NCBI GenBank assembly: GCA_016712465.1
Contig: JADJQZ010000009.1
Location: 16,089 to 80,088, forward strand
Source of the DNA: Candidatus Obscuribacter sp.
GTDB taxonomy: Bacteria; Cyanobacteriota; Vampirovibrionia; Obscuribacterales; Obscuribacteraceae
Direction: 5' to 3'
Length of the DNA stretch: 64,000 nucleotides
Shown here: piece after piece, positions 37,919-46,426 of the stretch
How positions within the stretch are numbered: the first letter of the stretch is position 1
How the letters are laid out: each line of letters begins with the position of its first letter
Notes under the pieces: model-generated
Database searches by the model: none
What the model saw: the letters and a program-made list of their open reading frames with translations, nothing else
What the model was told of the DNA's origin: nothing
Translations under genes and position numbers: made by a program

Positions 37919-38776
37919 GTGCCCAATCAAAAATATGCAACCAGTGCAGCCTTCAAGGTCGCTCTTGAAACAAGACTAAAGAAAGCCGCTGATGAGAGGG
38001 GCCGGCCTTATCACGTCTTGCGAAAGTTAGTCTCGTTTGACCGACTCCTAGCAAGAATTTTCCTGGATAAAGATGAGACGTTTGCTCTGAAGGGCGGATA
38101 CAGCCTGGAGCTGAGACTAGGAAGATCTCGAACAACGCTGGACGTCGACCTGGTCGTCAGACAGAAAAGCCTAAACAAACCAGGGAGTATAGAGGAGGCT
38201 ATTCGAGACCTTCTTCAAGAACGCCTGGAGCAGGATCTCAATGACTACTTCTCATTCCGACTCGGGAAACCTACAAAGCTAACAGCAGCAACGATAGGAG
38301 GCTTTAGAATCCCGGTGAAAACCCTCCTTGGAGGAACTCAGTTCGAAGATTTCCATCTGGACGTTGCAGTGGGAGAGACCGATCCGCTCCCTTTAGAAGA
38401 ACTCTGGGGGGAGTCCTGGCTGGAGTTCGCGAATATCGACCAGGCAAAACCACTTGCCATACCGGCGAGCCTTCAATTTTCAGAGAAACTACATGCATAC
38501 ACTTTCCCCTGGCAGGAACGAGAAAACACGAGAGAGAAGGATCTGATAGATATGGCTGTCCTTATCGAACAGGGTTTAGACAAAATCGACACCAGCAAAA
38601 GAGTAAGCGATGTCTTCCGCTACAGAAAAACTCACGAACTGCCCGAAGAACTTCCAGAACCACCTTCGTCTTGGGGAAAGGTATTCGAAACGATGGCTGT
38701 CGAAATTGGCTTTGAAGGAACCATAGAGACAGCTTTCAACATGGTCAAGGAATTCTACCGAAGCCTGAAACTTTGA
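37919..38776 (+). CDS. abiEii: AbiEii-type nucleotidyltransferase toxin
   Basis: The 285-residue protein (GTG start) has the nucleotidyltransferase signature KGGYSLELRLG-RSRTTLDVDLVV (GGxxLELR then two Asp), as in AbiEii/AbiGii toxins. These transfer nucleotides to tRNA ends and so stop growth. Conserved C-terminal features such as the REKDLIDMAVL segment are present. It lies 4 nt after abiEi. All signature residues are intact, so the pair looks functional. Confidence 0.9.
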   Translation: MPNQKYATSAAFKVALETRLKKAADERGRPYHVLRKLVSFDRLLARIFLDKDETFALKGGYSLELRLGRSRTTLDVDLVVRQKSLNKPGSIEEAIRDLLQERLEQDLNDYFSFRLGKPTKLTAATIGGFRIPVKTLLGGTQFEDFHLDVAVGETDPLPLEELWGESWLEFANIDQAKPLAIPASLQFSEKLHAYTFPWQERENTREKDLIDMAVLIEQGLDKIDTSKRVSDVFRYRKTHELPEELPEPPSSWGKVFETMAVEIGFEGTIETAFNMVKEFYRSLKL

Positions 38777-38790
38777 GACAAGACAACTTG

Positions 38791-39411
38791 CTATTCTGCA
38801 GCAACCTCGCTCGCCGGAACGATATCGCGCAGCAGCCCAACGGTTTTTGTAAGCTCGTTTCCGCTCATAGTTAAGAGACAATCGAAATATTGACTCCAGG
38901 TCATAGCCGGATTCTTGAGCCTTTCTTTGATGGCTCTTGCTGAAGCCTCCAGGGCAGACTCACCCTCAGATTCAAAAGTACTGATCAACCCAGCAATGAA
39001 ATCATCGGCGGTCATAGCTTGTACTCCGCTAGGCAATACAATTTCAGCAGGAAAGTCAGAGACGTTGGCCGTGACGATGATACTGGCACCACACTCAATT
39101 GCGGCAGCCAAAACATGCCTGTCATTTTGGTCAGGAAGAGTCAGGATTGAAATTCGGTGTTCGTATCCGGTAACTAGACAGTCGTCAATATGCTTGTTCA
39201 TGAGGGCCTTAGTACGGTCCAATTGAGCATTAGTCAGATCTTCTCGGTTCGCCAGGAGATTGCGTATCCACTCACTGTGAATTTCCTCGGTCCATTTCGC
39301 CCGGAACCAGCCTCTATCTTGTGCGTAACCAGCCAGCTCTAGCAGTAAATCTCGGAGCGGGGCAGGGTACAGGACACAAGCGTCAAAAACAACGGCCGGA
39401 TTGTTATTCAT
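38791..39411 (-). CDS. PIN-domain toxin
   Basis: The 206-residue protein has a PIN-domain start (VVFDACVLYPAPLRDLLLEL, catalytic Asp10), an E-rich middle and the LPDQNDRHVLAAAI segment with further acidic residues, then IIVTANVSDFP. This is the PIN_3-like arrangement found in VapC-type ribonucleases. The C-terminal 70 residues are an extra helical extension. It starts 6 nt after the antitoxin-like gene on the same strand. Confidence 0.85.
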   Translation of the reverse strand: MNNNPAVVFDACVLYPAPLRDLLLELAGYAQDRGWFRAKWTEEIHSEWIRNLLANREDLTNAQLDRTKALMNKHIDDCLVTGYEHRISILTLPDQNDRHVLAAAIECGASIIVTANVSDFPAEIVLPSGVQAMTADDFIAGLISTFESEGESALEASARAIKERLKNPAMTWSQYFDCLLTMSGNELTKTVGLLRDIVPASEVAAE

Positions 39412-39417
39412 AGGTGG

Positions 39418-39876
39418 TCAATAACCCATGTTCAATTCCTGAGCCTGTGAGGCAAGCTCCTCCATAATTTCCTCTCGACGATCAGCTCTGCGAGCCTGGT
39501 ACTCCAAAATATCTTGACGCTTGATTCTGCGGTAACGACCGACACGGCGGTGCGGAATCTCACCAGATTCTAGAAGACCAATCAGAAACGGTCGGGAAAC
39601 GTTAAGCATCTCGGCCGCTTGCTGTGTCGTTAACTCGGTTTCAATAGGGACAAGCATAACTGAATGCCCGCCAGCGATAGCATTCAAAGCCTCAAGAAGG
39701 ACCCGACATGCGGACTCACCTAGCTCAATTTCGGTGCCCTTGCAATCCGTAAGCGCATATCGTTGTTGTGGCGATGCCTTAGCAGTTAGCTCGGCAATTT
39801 TCCGCGATGAGGTTTGCGCCTGCTCAACTTCTGCAGGACTTGGCACAACCGATCGTCTTTCTGCTCCACTGTGCAT
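39418..39876 (-). CDS. Excisionase-type helix-turn-helix antitoxin of the PIN toxin
   Basis: The protein (about 152 residues from the chosen ATG) has a C-terminal excisionase-type helix-turn-helix (TTQQAAEMLNVSRPFLIGLL then IPHRRVGRYRRIKRQDIL) preceded by a stretch that resembles antitoxins of PIN toxins. The frame opens at 39927, but the ATG at 39876 has GGAGG 7 nt upstream and is preferred. Toxin and antitoxin are separated by 6 nt and are one operon. Confidence 0.82.
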   Translation of the reverse strand: MHSGAERRSVVPSPAEVEQAQTSSRKIAELTAKASPQQRYALTDCKGTEIELGESACRVLLEALNAIAGGHSVMLVPIETELTTQQAAEMLNVSRPFLIGLLESGEIPHRRVGRYRRIKRQDILEYQARRADRREEIMEELASQAQELNMGY

Positions 39877-40051
39877 AAGCAGACCTCCAAGCGAAACACA
39901 AACCATCTGGAGGCAATCATAGCACATGGTCGAAATACTCGCAACAGTCGAAACGGTCGAAACCAGCCAAGGTTCAGCAAGAGAAAGGCAAAGTAAACAA
40001 AAGGGATATTTTGTTCACTACGCAATCCCCACCCCACGACCCTCCCAGGTC

Positions 40052-40110
40052 TTGCACTCAAAACTCCCTCGGTTATAATAAACAATACTGATTCATACAT
40101 AAGTATTGTT
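40052..40110 (+). promoter_or_regulatory. Sigma-70 promoter and operator dyad of the small tyrosine recombinase
   Basis: TTGCAC (40052-40057), 16 bp and TATAAT (40074-40079) form a near-consensus promoter. A perfect dyad AACAATACT (40081-40089) / AGTATTGTT (40102-40110) covers the start point and ends 3 bp before the ATG. This suggests tight repression, or binding by the recombinase itself. Confidence 0.7.
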
Positions 40111-40113
40111 CAC

Positions 40114-40695
40114 ATGCCAGGCAAAGCTAAAGTCCTAAGTTCCAAAGAGATCCAAAACGTTCTCAAGGTGCTGAAATCCCCCCGAGATAAACTCCTCTTC
40201 GCTGCCGGTCTCTACACCGGTCTCCGCATATCGGAAATCATCGGAATAAAACAAGAACATGTCTACACCGCCAGCGGTGGCATCAGGAATATCCTAAAAA
40301 TCACCCGCCTCAAAAAGAAAAACACCGTCTACTCAAATATCCCCATCCATCCAAAACTCCGAGAACAGCTCCTGTCCTACAAGAAAAACCTGGACCACCT
40401 CGAGGAGCTCGGCACCCCATCGCCCTGGCTCTTCCCTTCCACAGACGATCCAGAAGAGCACATAAAGAGAGTCCGCGCCCACAACATCCTTAAGGAAGCC
40501 TTCGAAGCAATCGGCATCGACGGCGCCTCCAGCCACTCAATGAGGCGGACTTGTCTGACCAACATGTCCCGCGCAGGCATCCCCCTGCGCACCATTCAAG
40601 AGATATCCGGGCACTCGAACCTAAGCCAGCTGCAAGAATACCTGGCGGTCGATCCGGCCGATTCGCATAGGGCTATAATGAGCTTGCGTTACTAG
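40114..40695 (+). CDS. Short tyrosine recombinase (catalytic domain only)
   Basis: The 193-residue protein corresponds to the catalytic domain of XerC/D-type integrases. It has the first Arg in LYTGLRISEI, HSMRRTCLT for His-x-x-Arg, GHSNLSQLQEYL for the second His, and the Tyr nucleophile in QEYL. The N-terminal SAM-like core-binding domain is missing. The strong promoter and the intact active site argue that it is expressed and not a fragment. It may invert or excise small DNA segments in this island. Confidence 0.88.
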   Translation: MPGKAKVLSSKEIQNVLKVLKSPRDKLLFAAGLYTGLRISEIIGIKQEHVYTASGGIRNILKITRLKKKNTVYSNIPIHPKLREQLLSYKKNLDHLEELGTPSPWLFPSTDDPEEHIKRVRAHNILKEAFEAIGIDGASSHSMRRTCLTNMSRAGIPLRTIQEISGHSNLSQLQEYLAVDPADSHRAIMSLRY

Positions 40696-40748
40696 TAATG
40701 GATAGGTAGAAGAACTCTTCAATCATTCAAGAATTGAGTCGAGGAAAA

Positions 40749-41212
40749 ATGTCGGTACGAAAAAGCACCCCAAAATCCATTGAAACTGCTGTTCTAGCAA
40801 ATAGTGCTCGCAGATGCGCTCTTTGTTTTCACCTGACTGGAGATCTCTCAGAGAAGCATGGTCAAATAGCCCATTTGGACAAGGACCCCTCAAACAGCGA
40901 GGAAGACAATCTTGCTTTTCTATGCCTCTCGCACCATAGCGTATTTGACTCAAAGACGAGCCAGCACAAAAACTATACGAAGGAAGAGGTAAAGTCCGCC
41001 AGGTCTCGTTTATATTCTCTCGTTGAGAATGGGGGCTATTTAACTTCAGTGCAGCCTTCGAGCGCGGACACCGACCGAAAAATTCTAGCTGACTTGCTAG
41101 ATTTATTACCAAGCAATGGAACAATGGAATTCATTAGAACATTCGATTTTGGTGGTAGTTTCCGTAAAGCGGATCTCGAGGAAGCCAGAATCTTCATAGA
41201 ATCCAGAGGCGG
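40749..41212 (+). pseudogene. 5' part of an HNH endonuclease-domain gene split by an IS21-type element
   Basis: The frame (ATG 40749, GAGGA upstream) has CALC...GQIAHLD...EEDNLAFLCLSHHSVFD, the Cys/His/Asn pattern of HNH endonucleases. It then enters the domain FDFGGSFRKADLEEARIFIESRGG. At 41212 the IS21-type element begins, after the 5-bp repeat GGCGG. Beyond the element the frame resumes at 44221 as GGPEHEFINPSLEAAQQNF. The restored protein would have about 243 residues. As it stands, the frame runs into the insertion and ends at 41264. Confidence 0.85.
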
Positions 41213-41296
41213 TGTCTGCGGTCAACTACTTTTGTGCCCGTGGTCAATTAAAATTGATCATTAACTCAGGTATTCTGCCTCGGACTTTCAGTAGGG

Positions 41297-41408
41297 TCCA
41301 CCGGTCCCTGGTGCTCTGTTCAAGGGCGAGTTGAGACCGCCCTTGAGGCACGCAGCGAATGCTGCGGACGAAAGGGTGGTGAGCCGCTGGGCGGTGCAAG
41401 CCCAGCGG
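41297..41408. other. Hairpin-rich segment inside IS21-type element 2
   Basis: Four consecutive hairpins occur in 110 nt: CACC/GGTG, CAAGGGCG/CGCCCTTG (41321-41345), GCAGC/GCTGC (41352-41365) and CCGCTGGGC/GCCCAGCGG (41384-41408). The two large ones are perfect. It lies between the element's end and the small gene. It could be a structured RNA or a terminator region that insulates the element. Confidence 0.45.
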
Positions 41409-41437
41409 AACCTCAGCCTTTGCCAGTGGTAGCCCGG

Positions 41438-41701
41438 CTAGCTCAAGGGCGTGTCGGTGGCACTGTAGACAAGTTCACCGTAGTAGTCTCCGGGATGCTC
41501 GCGGAAGAGCTCACCGGACGCACCGCTACAGTGGGGGCACCGGGCTTTCTGGAAGAAGTCCCAACCGATGCCTTCAGCATCAGCTTGCAGGGTACTTGCA
41601 TCAGTCCGCCAGGAGATCGGATCTATCTCCTTAGACAAGACACTGAGAGAGTGGCAATCACCGCATTCTTCGCATTGAATACTGATGAGTATTTTGAACA
41701 T
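41438..41701 (-). CDS. Small zinc-ribbon protein, third gene of IS21-type element 2
   Basis: An 87-residue frame starts with ATG 41701 and has AAGGAG 9 nt upstream. It contains two Cys pairs, CEECGDC near residue 10 and CPHCSG near residue 55, consistent with a zinc ribbon. It follows istB by 6 nt inside the element. IS21 elements normally encode only IstA and IstB, so this is an accessory or passenger gene. The function is unknown. Confidence 0.6.
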   Translation of the reverse strand: MFKILISIQCEECGDCHSLSVLSKEIDPISWRTDASTLQADAEGIGWDFFQKARCPHCSGASGELFREHPGDYYGELVYSATDTPLS

Positions 41702-41707
41702 TTTAGT

Positions 41708-42508
41708 TTACTCCTTGGATGAGGCATCGGTTTCCGGCGCTTGTTTTGTGCGTTTGGTAGTCTTTTTGAGGGCCTCATCTGCGCGGAAGCTCGGACCCTT
41801 CAGTTCGAGGATTTCGGAATGATGTACAAGTCTGTCAATCGCGGCGGCGGTCGTCATGGGATCTTTGAAAACCTGGTGCCAGTCAGAGAAGGCAAGGTTG
41901 CTGGTGACAACTACACTGCGCCTCTCGTAGCGTTCAGAAAGGAGAACGAAGAGAACATCCGTCTCATCGCGAGTCTGGGGTATGTAGGACAGGTCGTCGA
42001 TGATGAGAGCCTGAAAGCCGTCGAGAGTCTTTATGAACTGGTTGAGGGAGAGTTCTCTTTTTGCACGAAGCAGCTCTTGAACCAGGGCAGCGGCCGAGGT
42101 GTAGAAGACCGAGCGTCCTTGCAGGCACCACTCTCTCCCGAGTCCAACAGAGAGGTGAGACTTGCCGGTACCGGGCTCACCAAAGATGATTAAGTTTTCG
42201 CAGGCATCGAGACAGTCGCCGGCAATCAACTCGTTGATGAGGGTGCGGGAGAGCAAAGGCTGCCGTTCGAATTGGTAGTCTGCAAGAAGCTTGCTGTGTG
42301 GGAGTCTAGCGTTCTTGAGCAGTCTGGCTATCTTGCGCTTAGAGCGGTCTTGTTCTTCAGCGATGGCGAGCTGATGGAGATACTCCACATGGTTAAGCTT
42401 CTCGCGTTCGGCTTTGCGGGCGAAGTCCAGGTAGTGAGCCCGGAATGAAGAAAGGTGAAAGAGCCTGAGCAAGTGCTCGAGTTCTTGAGTCTGTTTTGGT
42501 GGTTTCAT
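41708..42508 (-). CDS. istB: IstB-like ATPase of element 2
   Basis: The 266-residue AAA+ helper protein has Walker A (FGEPGTGKSHL) and Walker B (ALIIDDLSYI) motifs, SNLAFSDWHQVF (the IstB sensor region) and the C-terminal AAAIDRLVHHSEILELKG. The frame is intact. It follows istA by 10 nt. It remodels target DNA and activates the IstA transposase. Confidence 0.95.
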   Translation of the reverse strand: MKPPKQTQELEHLLRLFHLSSFRAHYLDFARKAEREKLNHVEYLHQLAIAEEQDRSKRKIARLLKNARLPHSKLLADYQFERQPLLSRTLINELIAGDCLDACENLIIFGEPGTGKSHLSVGLGREWCLQGRSVFYTSAAALVQELLRAKRELSLNQFIKTLDGFQALIIDDLSYIPQTRDETDVLFVLLSERYERRSVVVTSNLAFSDWHQVFKDPMTTAAAIDRLVHHSEILELKGPSFRADEALKKTTKRTKQAPETDASSKE

Positions 42509-42518
42509 GGGAGAACTC

Positions 42519-43988
42519 CTAGAGCCGGCGAGACTGCATCAGACCGTTGTAAATGCTGAGGTCAGGGGCGAGAACAGTGATATCAGGTGGTGATGCGGGT
42601 TTAGTAGCGGCACGTTCTTTAACGAGTTCTTCGTTGGGAATCAGACCTGCCAGCAAGATTTGGCAGAGAGCAGTCTCGACCTTAATCTCACCATCGAGAG
42701 CGGCTCTATTGAGGATGTTGAGATATTCCTTGTCGGCTTGGCGTTGAGAGCTGTGGTGCTCAAGAAGACGGTCGTAGCAGCGTCTAAAGACTACAGATGG
42801 GAAGAATTCGTCACGAAAGACCCAGGCGGCAAATGCGCCCGGCTTACGAACAAGCCAGCTAATGACGTGCCGGTAGTCTATCTTTCGCTCACCTTTGCGC
42901 AGGTGGGGCATTTCTTGTACGAGGACGGTACCGAAGAAGAGCTTGATGGTATCGGGGTAGACTAGGGCTTTCAGAACCTTGCCGATGAGTCGGCTTGGCA
43001 CCGAGTAGATTGATCCATCGATGGTTACAACGCTGAAGGGTGTTACAGAGGCGGTGCACTCGTCCGGGTTATTCCAGTGGCGTGGCGGCAGTGGTTGGAG
43101 CACTTGAAGCTCTTCCAGGACCAATGACTCTCGGCGGTCGTTCAGGCGACGCACAAGGCCTTCGAGAAAAGTTCTGTAATGGGCAATATCCCGGAAAGCG
43201 CGACTGCCACGGAGCCTGAGGGTTTGGTCAAGTGCAGTCTTGAGACCATGATGCCGACTTTCAACGCTGCCGTTTTCGTTGCTCTTGCCGGGCGAGTTCT
43301 TGGAAGGACTGGCATTGTAGTGCCTGAGGAAACCTACCCAACGTTCGTTAAATCCCTGCGGGTCGCGGCTATCCTTGACGGCGGCGGTCAAATTATCAGT
43401 CCTGTGATCTGGGGCGACAGCGCCCAGCTCACTGACGGCTTTCATGTAGCCGCTGGTGAGAGATTCGAAAGTCTCAGAAAAGGCGATGTTGACTGATTGC
43501 CAACCGGAGTACGGCAGGATGAAGTGATACAGAAGATGTGGAAATGGCTCACCGCCGATTGTTACTCCGAGTTCTCTGCAATCGGTCCAGTCCGACTGGC
43601 TCTGCTTGCCGGGAGAGAGGAACTGTTCGAAGTATACTTCCTTGCCGGTGCCATGCTGGGCACGCCAACGCTCAATGCGACGGCGCAGTGTTCGCCCATG
43701 TGATTCATTGAAGACGCCTGGATACCTATCAATGAGGTATTCCAGGATCGTCTTTGCTTGGAGTCCATCATCATTCTTGAGAAGACCGCAAATCTCCTCC
43801 CAGTGACCAGCAAAGCGATCAGGGCGGGTTAAGTAGTTTCTGGGTGTGCTCTGTCCACCTGGCGGGGCGCCACGAACATACTTTCGAGCGGTATTGATTG
43901 ACATACCAGCCTTAGCGGCTGCCTGTCGCAGTGGAATACGTTTGTAGTACTTAAACAAGAGGTTCACCTGTTCCTTTGTGCAAGACAT
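42519..43988 (-). CDS. istA: IstA-like transposase of element 2
   Basis: The protein (about 489 residues from ATG 43988) has an N-terminal helix-turn-helix (PLRQAAAKAGMSINTARKYV), a DDE core (SDWTDCREL, DNLTAAVKD and NGSVESRHHGLK) and a C-terminal barrel (DGSIYSVPSRLIGK). The frame opens at 44057, but the ATG at 43988 has GGAG 5 nt upstream and starts the conserved part. All three catalytic positions are present, so the element may still be active. Confidence 0.93.
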   Translation of the reverse strand: MSCTKEQVNLLFKYYKRIPLRQAAAKAGMSINTARKYVRGAPPGGQSTPRNYLTRPDRFAGHWEEICGLLKNDDGLQAKTILEYLIDRYPGVFNESHGRTLRRRIERWRAQHGTGKEVYFEQFLSPGKQSQSDWTDCRELGVTIGGEPFPHLLYHFILPYSGWQSVNIAFSETFESLTSGYMKAVSELGAVAPDHRTDNLTAAVKDSRDPQGFNERWVGFLRHYNASPSKNSPGKSNENGSVESRHHGLKTALDQTLRLRGSRAFRDIAHYRTFLEGLVRRLNDRRESLVLEELQVLQPLPPRHWNNPDECTASVTPFSVVTIDGSIYSVPSRLIGKVLKALVYPDTIKLFFGTVLVQEMPHLRKGERKIDYRHVISWLVRKPGAFAAWVFRDEFFPSVVFRRCYDRLLEHHSSQRQADKEYLNILNRAALDGEIKVETALCQILLAGLIPNEELVKERAATKPASPPDITVLAPDLSIYNGLMQSRRL

Positions 43989-44220
43989 GCTGACTCCGGG
44001 TTGACCATCACCCGCAGTGTCACGTGGAATCAGACCCCATGCAAAGTCCGACAGCATGGCGCCTGAATATGAATTAGACGGCCATGCCAGCAGCCTAATC
44101 TATGCATTTAAGCGTGGCGCGAAACACCTTACGGATATCTTCGCTTACTCCAAATGGACACTCCCCCAAAAAGGATCACTTTTAGTTGACCACGTGATCA
44201 TTTCTAATTGTCCATCAACA

Positions 44221-44490
44221 GGCGGGCCCGAGCATGAATTCATCAATCCCTCCCTAGAAGCAGCTCAGCAAAACTTCAGAAAAAAACTTCATGCATTGCT
44301 TCATTCAGTAGCAATGAACACGTACGTAGACTATAAGGCTGATCGGGATATTCAGAGCGTTCAAAAGGATCTTCGCGAATCTAATCGGGAAAAATACCGA
44401 AACATCGTCGACAAACTCAACAATGAAGCGACTGAGGCTTATACAGCTTATGAACAGTTAGTACGTCTGGCACGAAGGGTGCTCACTTGA
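44221..44490 (+). pseudogene. 3' part of the split HNH-domain gene
   Basis: The frame runs from the GGCGG repeat as GGPEHEFINPSLEAAQQNFR and then LHALLHSVAMNTYVDY to a stop at 44490. The 'F-GSF...EFxxP.LE' pattern continues the domain broken at 41212. By itself it could be read from an upstream ATG inside the IS end, but no SD supports that. Confidence 0.8.
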
Positions 44491-44559
44491 TAGCTCTACT
44501 TGAGCGTGAAAGGATGAAACTTGTGGTAATCCGCGATATCACAAGTTTTTAGCGGCGGC

Positions 44560-45399
44560 TTAATGAACTTCAGGCAAACCAGGAATTTCTCTGGTATCTG
44601 TAAACATTGGTCCTTCTGGCGGGATTATCAAGTTAAAGCAAGGTGTTCCTACTCCAACCTTTTCTGGTGAGGAAAATACTCTCTGTGTTAGGGCGGCAAT
44701 TTCAGCTCTGTATAGCGCACGCCTGCCGAAGTTTTCGAGAGGATCGTTTGATCTAAGTTCTTTTCTTACAAGCAAATTTAGTAAGGCTTGTTCTACCATC
44801 CCAGCCGACAATGACGTTAGCAGTATGTCACCGTTCTGATAAACCAACGGACCGAGAAGTGAGAGGTAATTCGCTACTACCTTTCGATATGAATCTCTTG
44901 CATGATGTTCAAAATCACTTTGCTTAGTGAAAGTATGGAAAGTTTGCCGCTGAGCAACAAACCTCGGGCCTTGGTCCGGCTTATACTGGCCTAAAGCAGT
45001 AATAGAATTAAAGTTGGTAATCCAAATCAACTCGGGGATATTCAAGTTATCAACCTTTTCATAGAAGGTAAAATGAAGCCCCATGCCTCTTTCACTCAAG
45101 ACTACGCCCGTATTCGCCCAAAATACCTGTGTCAAATTTTCCGCCATGATGCCAGCTAATTCGTCAGGCGAATTTCCTTTGTATGAGGCAACTTCTGATT
45201 CGATCCACTTCATAGCTCTCCATCCGCCAGGAAATGCCGCGGTGCCGTGCCATGAGATTGCCCCCTGGAAACGCGGTATAGCAAAGATTTTCGCTTTTCC
45301 AGATTCTGCGTGAACCGGCTTCATGTTTAGATCCACTATCAAAGAATCTGTTGCATGTGCCACACCGTGGGTCGTAACATAAACCAGATTGACTGTCAA
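44560..45399 (-). CDS. Proteasome-like (Ntn-hydrolase fold) protein of a three-gene operon
   Basis: The 279-residue protein starts MTVNLVYVTTHGVAHATDSLIV, followed by KAKIFAIPRFQGAISWHGTA. This resembles the first strands of proteasome beta-type Ntn hydrolases (a Thr-rich start, then an 'A-DS' and a 'K(I)F.I' strand). The assignment is by pattern and not certain. The start is TTG overlapping the stop of the previous gene (TTGA) with a GGGGGG SD 5 nt upstream. It is the last gene of a coupled operon with 45396-45638 and 45635-46426. A protease or effector role in defence is inference. Confidence 0.6.
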   Translation of the reverse strand: MTVNLVYVTTHGVAHATDSLIVDLNMKPVHAESGKAKIFAIPRFQGAISWHGTAAFPGGWRAMKWIESEVASYKGNSPDELAGIMAENLTQVFWANTGVVLSERGMGLHFTFYEKVDNLNIPELIWITNFNSITALGQYKPDQGPRFVAQRQTFHTFTKQSDFEHHARDSYRKVVANYLSLLGPLVYQNGDILLTSLSAGMVEQALLNLLVRKELRSNDPLENFGRRALYRAEIAALTQRVFSSPEKVGVGTPCFNLIIPPEGPMFTDTREIPGLPEVH

Positions 45400-45638
45400 A
45401 AGCGCCCCCCTAATATCTGCTTTAGCGATGATGAATAATTATTGGATCGAAGCACTCGTAACCTCTCGGCACTAATTTTAAGTGAGTCAACGCGACCTTT
45501 CAAAGCAGCGCTCAGCCGCGGTCGTTTATGAAATAAGTTCAGCAGTTGCGGCTCGGCAGCAGACACACCGAAATTCATCTCTAACAGTATTCTTGAAATC
45601 TTAGTACTCAAACATTTCAGCATGCCGCTTCGTCTCAT
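45396..45638 (-). CDS. Small basic protein of the three-gene operon
   Basis: The 80-residue protein is basic and predicted mostly helical, with no recognised domain. Its ATG overlaps the upstream stop by 4 nt (ATGA, 45635-45638) and its stop overlaps the downstream TTG. The double overlap argues that it is a real gene translated together with its neighbours. Confidence 0.6.
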   Translation of the reverse strand: MRRSGMLKCLSTKISRILLEMNFGVSAAEPQLLNLFHKRPRLSAALKGRVDSLKISAERLRVLRSNNYSSSLKQILGGRF

Positions 45639-46426
45639 TTATGAAACCAAGACCACACCCAAAGACCAATGGTGACAAAACTTCCAAGAACTCCAAGCAG
45701 TGTAACCCAAAACATAATCGGGTGGTCCGTTTGCTGCGATTCAATCCAGCCCCAAAAGTGTGCGCGAAAATTGCTGATATGCGTTTTCAGCTTACGCTCG
45801 TGAGCGAGCTTCGCAATTTCGAGAATAATTGATGGCTTTTCTTGAACCGAGTTATGAATCTCCTCCCACTTTCCGGCAAGAAAGGCAAACGCCTCCCTAT
45901 CACCGCTTCTATAGTTACTTCCACCGAGATGATTGTGGCGCAGAAGGTTGAGAAACTTTGGGTGACAAATGTATTGTTGTCCATAAATATCTTGAATGAC
46001 AGAATCAAGGTCGAGCTTATTTGCATCCAAGATTTCAATTGGGGTTCCCCCGAGAGCTCTATATCTATTCTCAAATACTGGGAAGCCAAAGGTTTCACTG
46101 TTCATGTTCCAATGAAGCCAACGGGCGTTGTTCCTACCCTCATCATTGACATATCTGTAAAACTCATCCAGGACTTTCTTCTCGACTCGTGCATATTCAG
46201 TCGCAGTGGCGAGTTCGTTTAATGGGATGCTCAACTCATTTGCATACTTGAAAACAGAAAATATTTTCGTTTCATTGCTTTCTGCGTTTTTGACCGCTAT
46301 TGCGGCAATTCTGGTAGGGGGCGTAACATCGTAGAATGGCTCACATGCATAGTGAACAGAATTCAACAGATTCGGCTCATTTAGGAACCGAGAAAGCTTA
46401 GTTGTTGCGCGAGTGTAGCGATGCAT
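45635..46426 (-). CDS. Membrane-anchored protein of the three-gene operon
   Basis: The 263-residue protein has a soluble domain with ARWLHWNMNSETFGFPVFENRY, a motif that I associate with a widespread uncharacterised family, possibly of nuclease-like fold (not certain). It ends with one transmembrane helix (residues ~238-258, PIMFWVTLLGVLGSFVTIGL) and a short basic tail, so it should face the cytoplasm. It is the first gene of the coupled operon. It sits in the defence island between the split HNH gene and a tyrosine recombinase. Confidence 0.65.
   Translation of the reverse strand: MHRYTRATTKLSRFLNEPNLLNSVHYACEPFYDVTPPTRIAAIAVKNAESNETKIFSVFKYANELSIPLNELATATEYARVEKKVLDEFYRYVNDEGRNNARWLHWNMNSETFGFPVFENRYRALGGTPIEILDANKLDLDSVIQDIYGQQYICHPKFLNLLRHNHLGGSNYRSGDREAFAFLAGKWEEIHNSVQEKPSIILEIAKLAHERKLKTHISNFRAHFWGWIESQQTDHPIMFWVTLLGVLGSFVTIGLWVWSWFHK

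Larger units (their letters stand above)
41213..44220 (-). mobile_element. IS21-family insertion sequence (element 2) with accessory gene
   Basis: The 3.0-kb element is flanked by GGCGG (41208-41212 and 44221-44225) and has TGT...ACA ends with related terminal units (GTGGTCAAYTAAAA then TGATC at both ends). On the minus strand it encodes IstA, IstB and then a small zinc-ribbon protein. It differs in sequence from element 1 at 22.2 kb. It splits the HNH gene, whose frame is restored exactly when it is removed. Confidence 0.9.

Noticed and set aside
41297..41408. Integron attC site
   Set aside because: Hairpins are consecutive and separate, with no R'/R'' core sites and no integron integrase.
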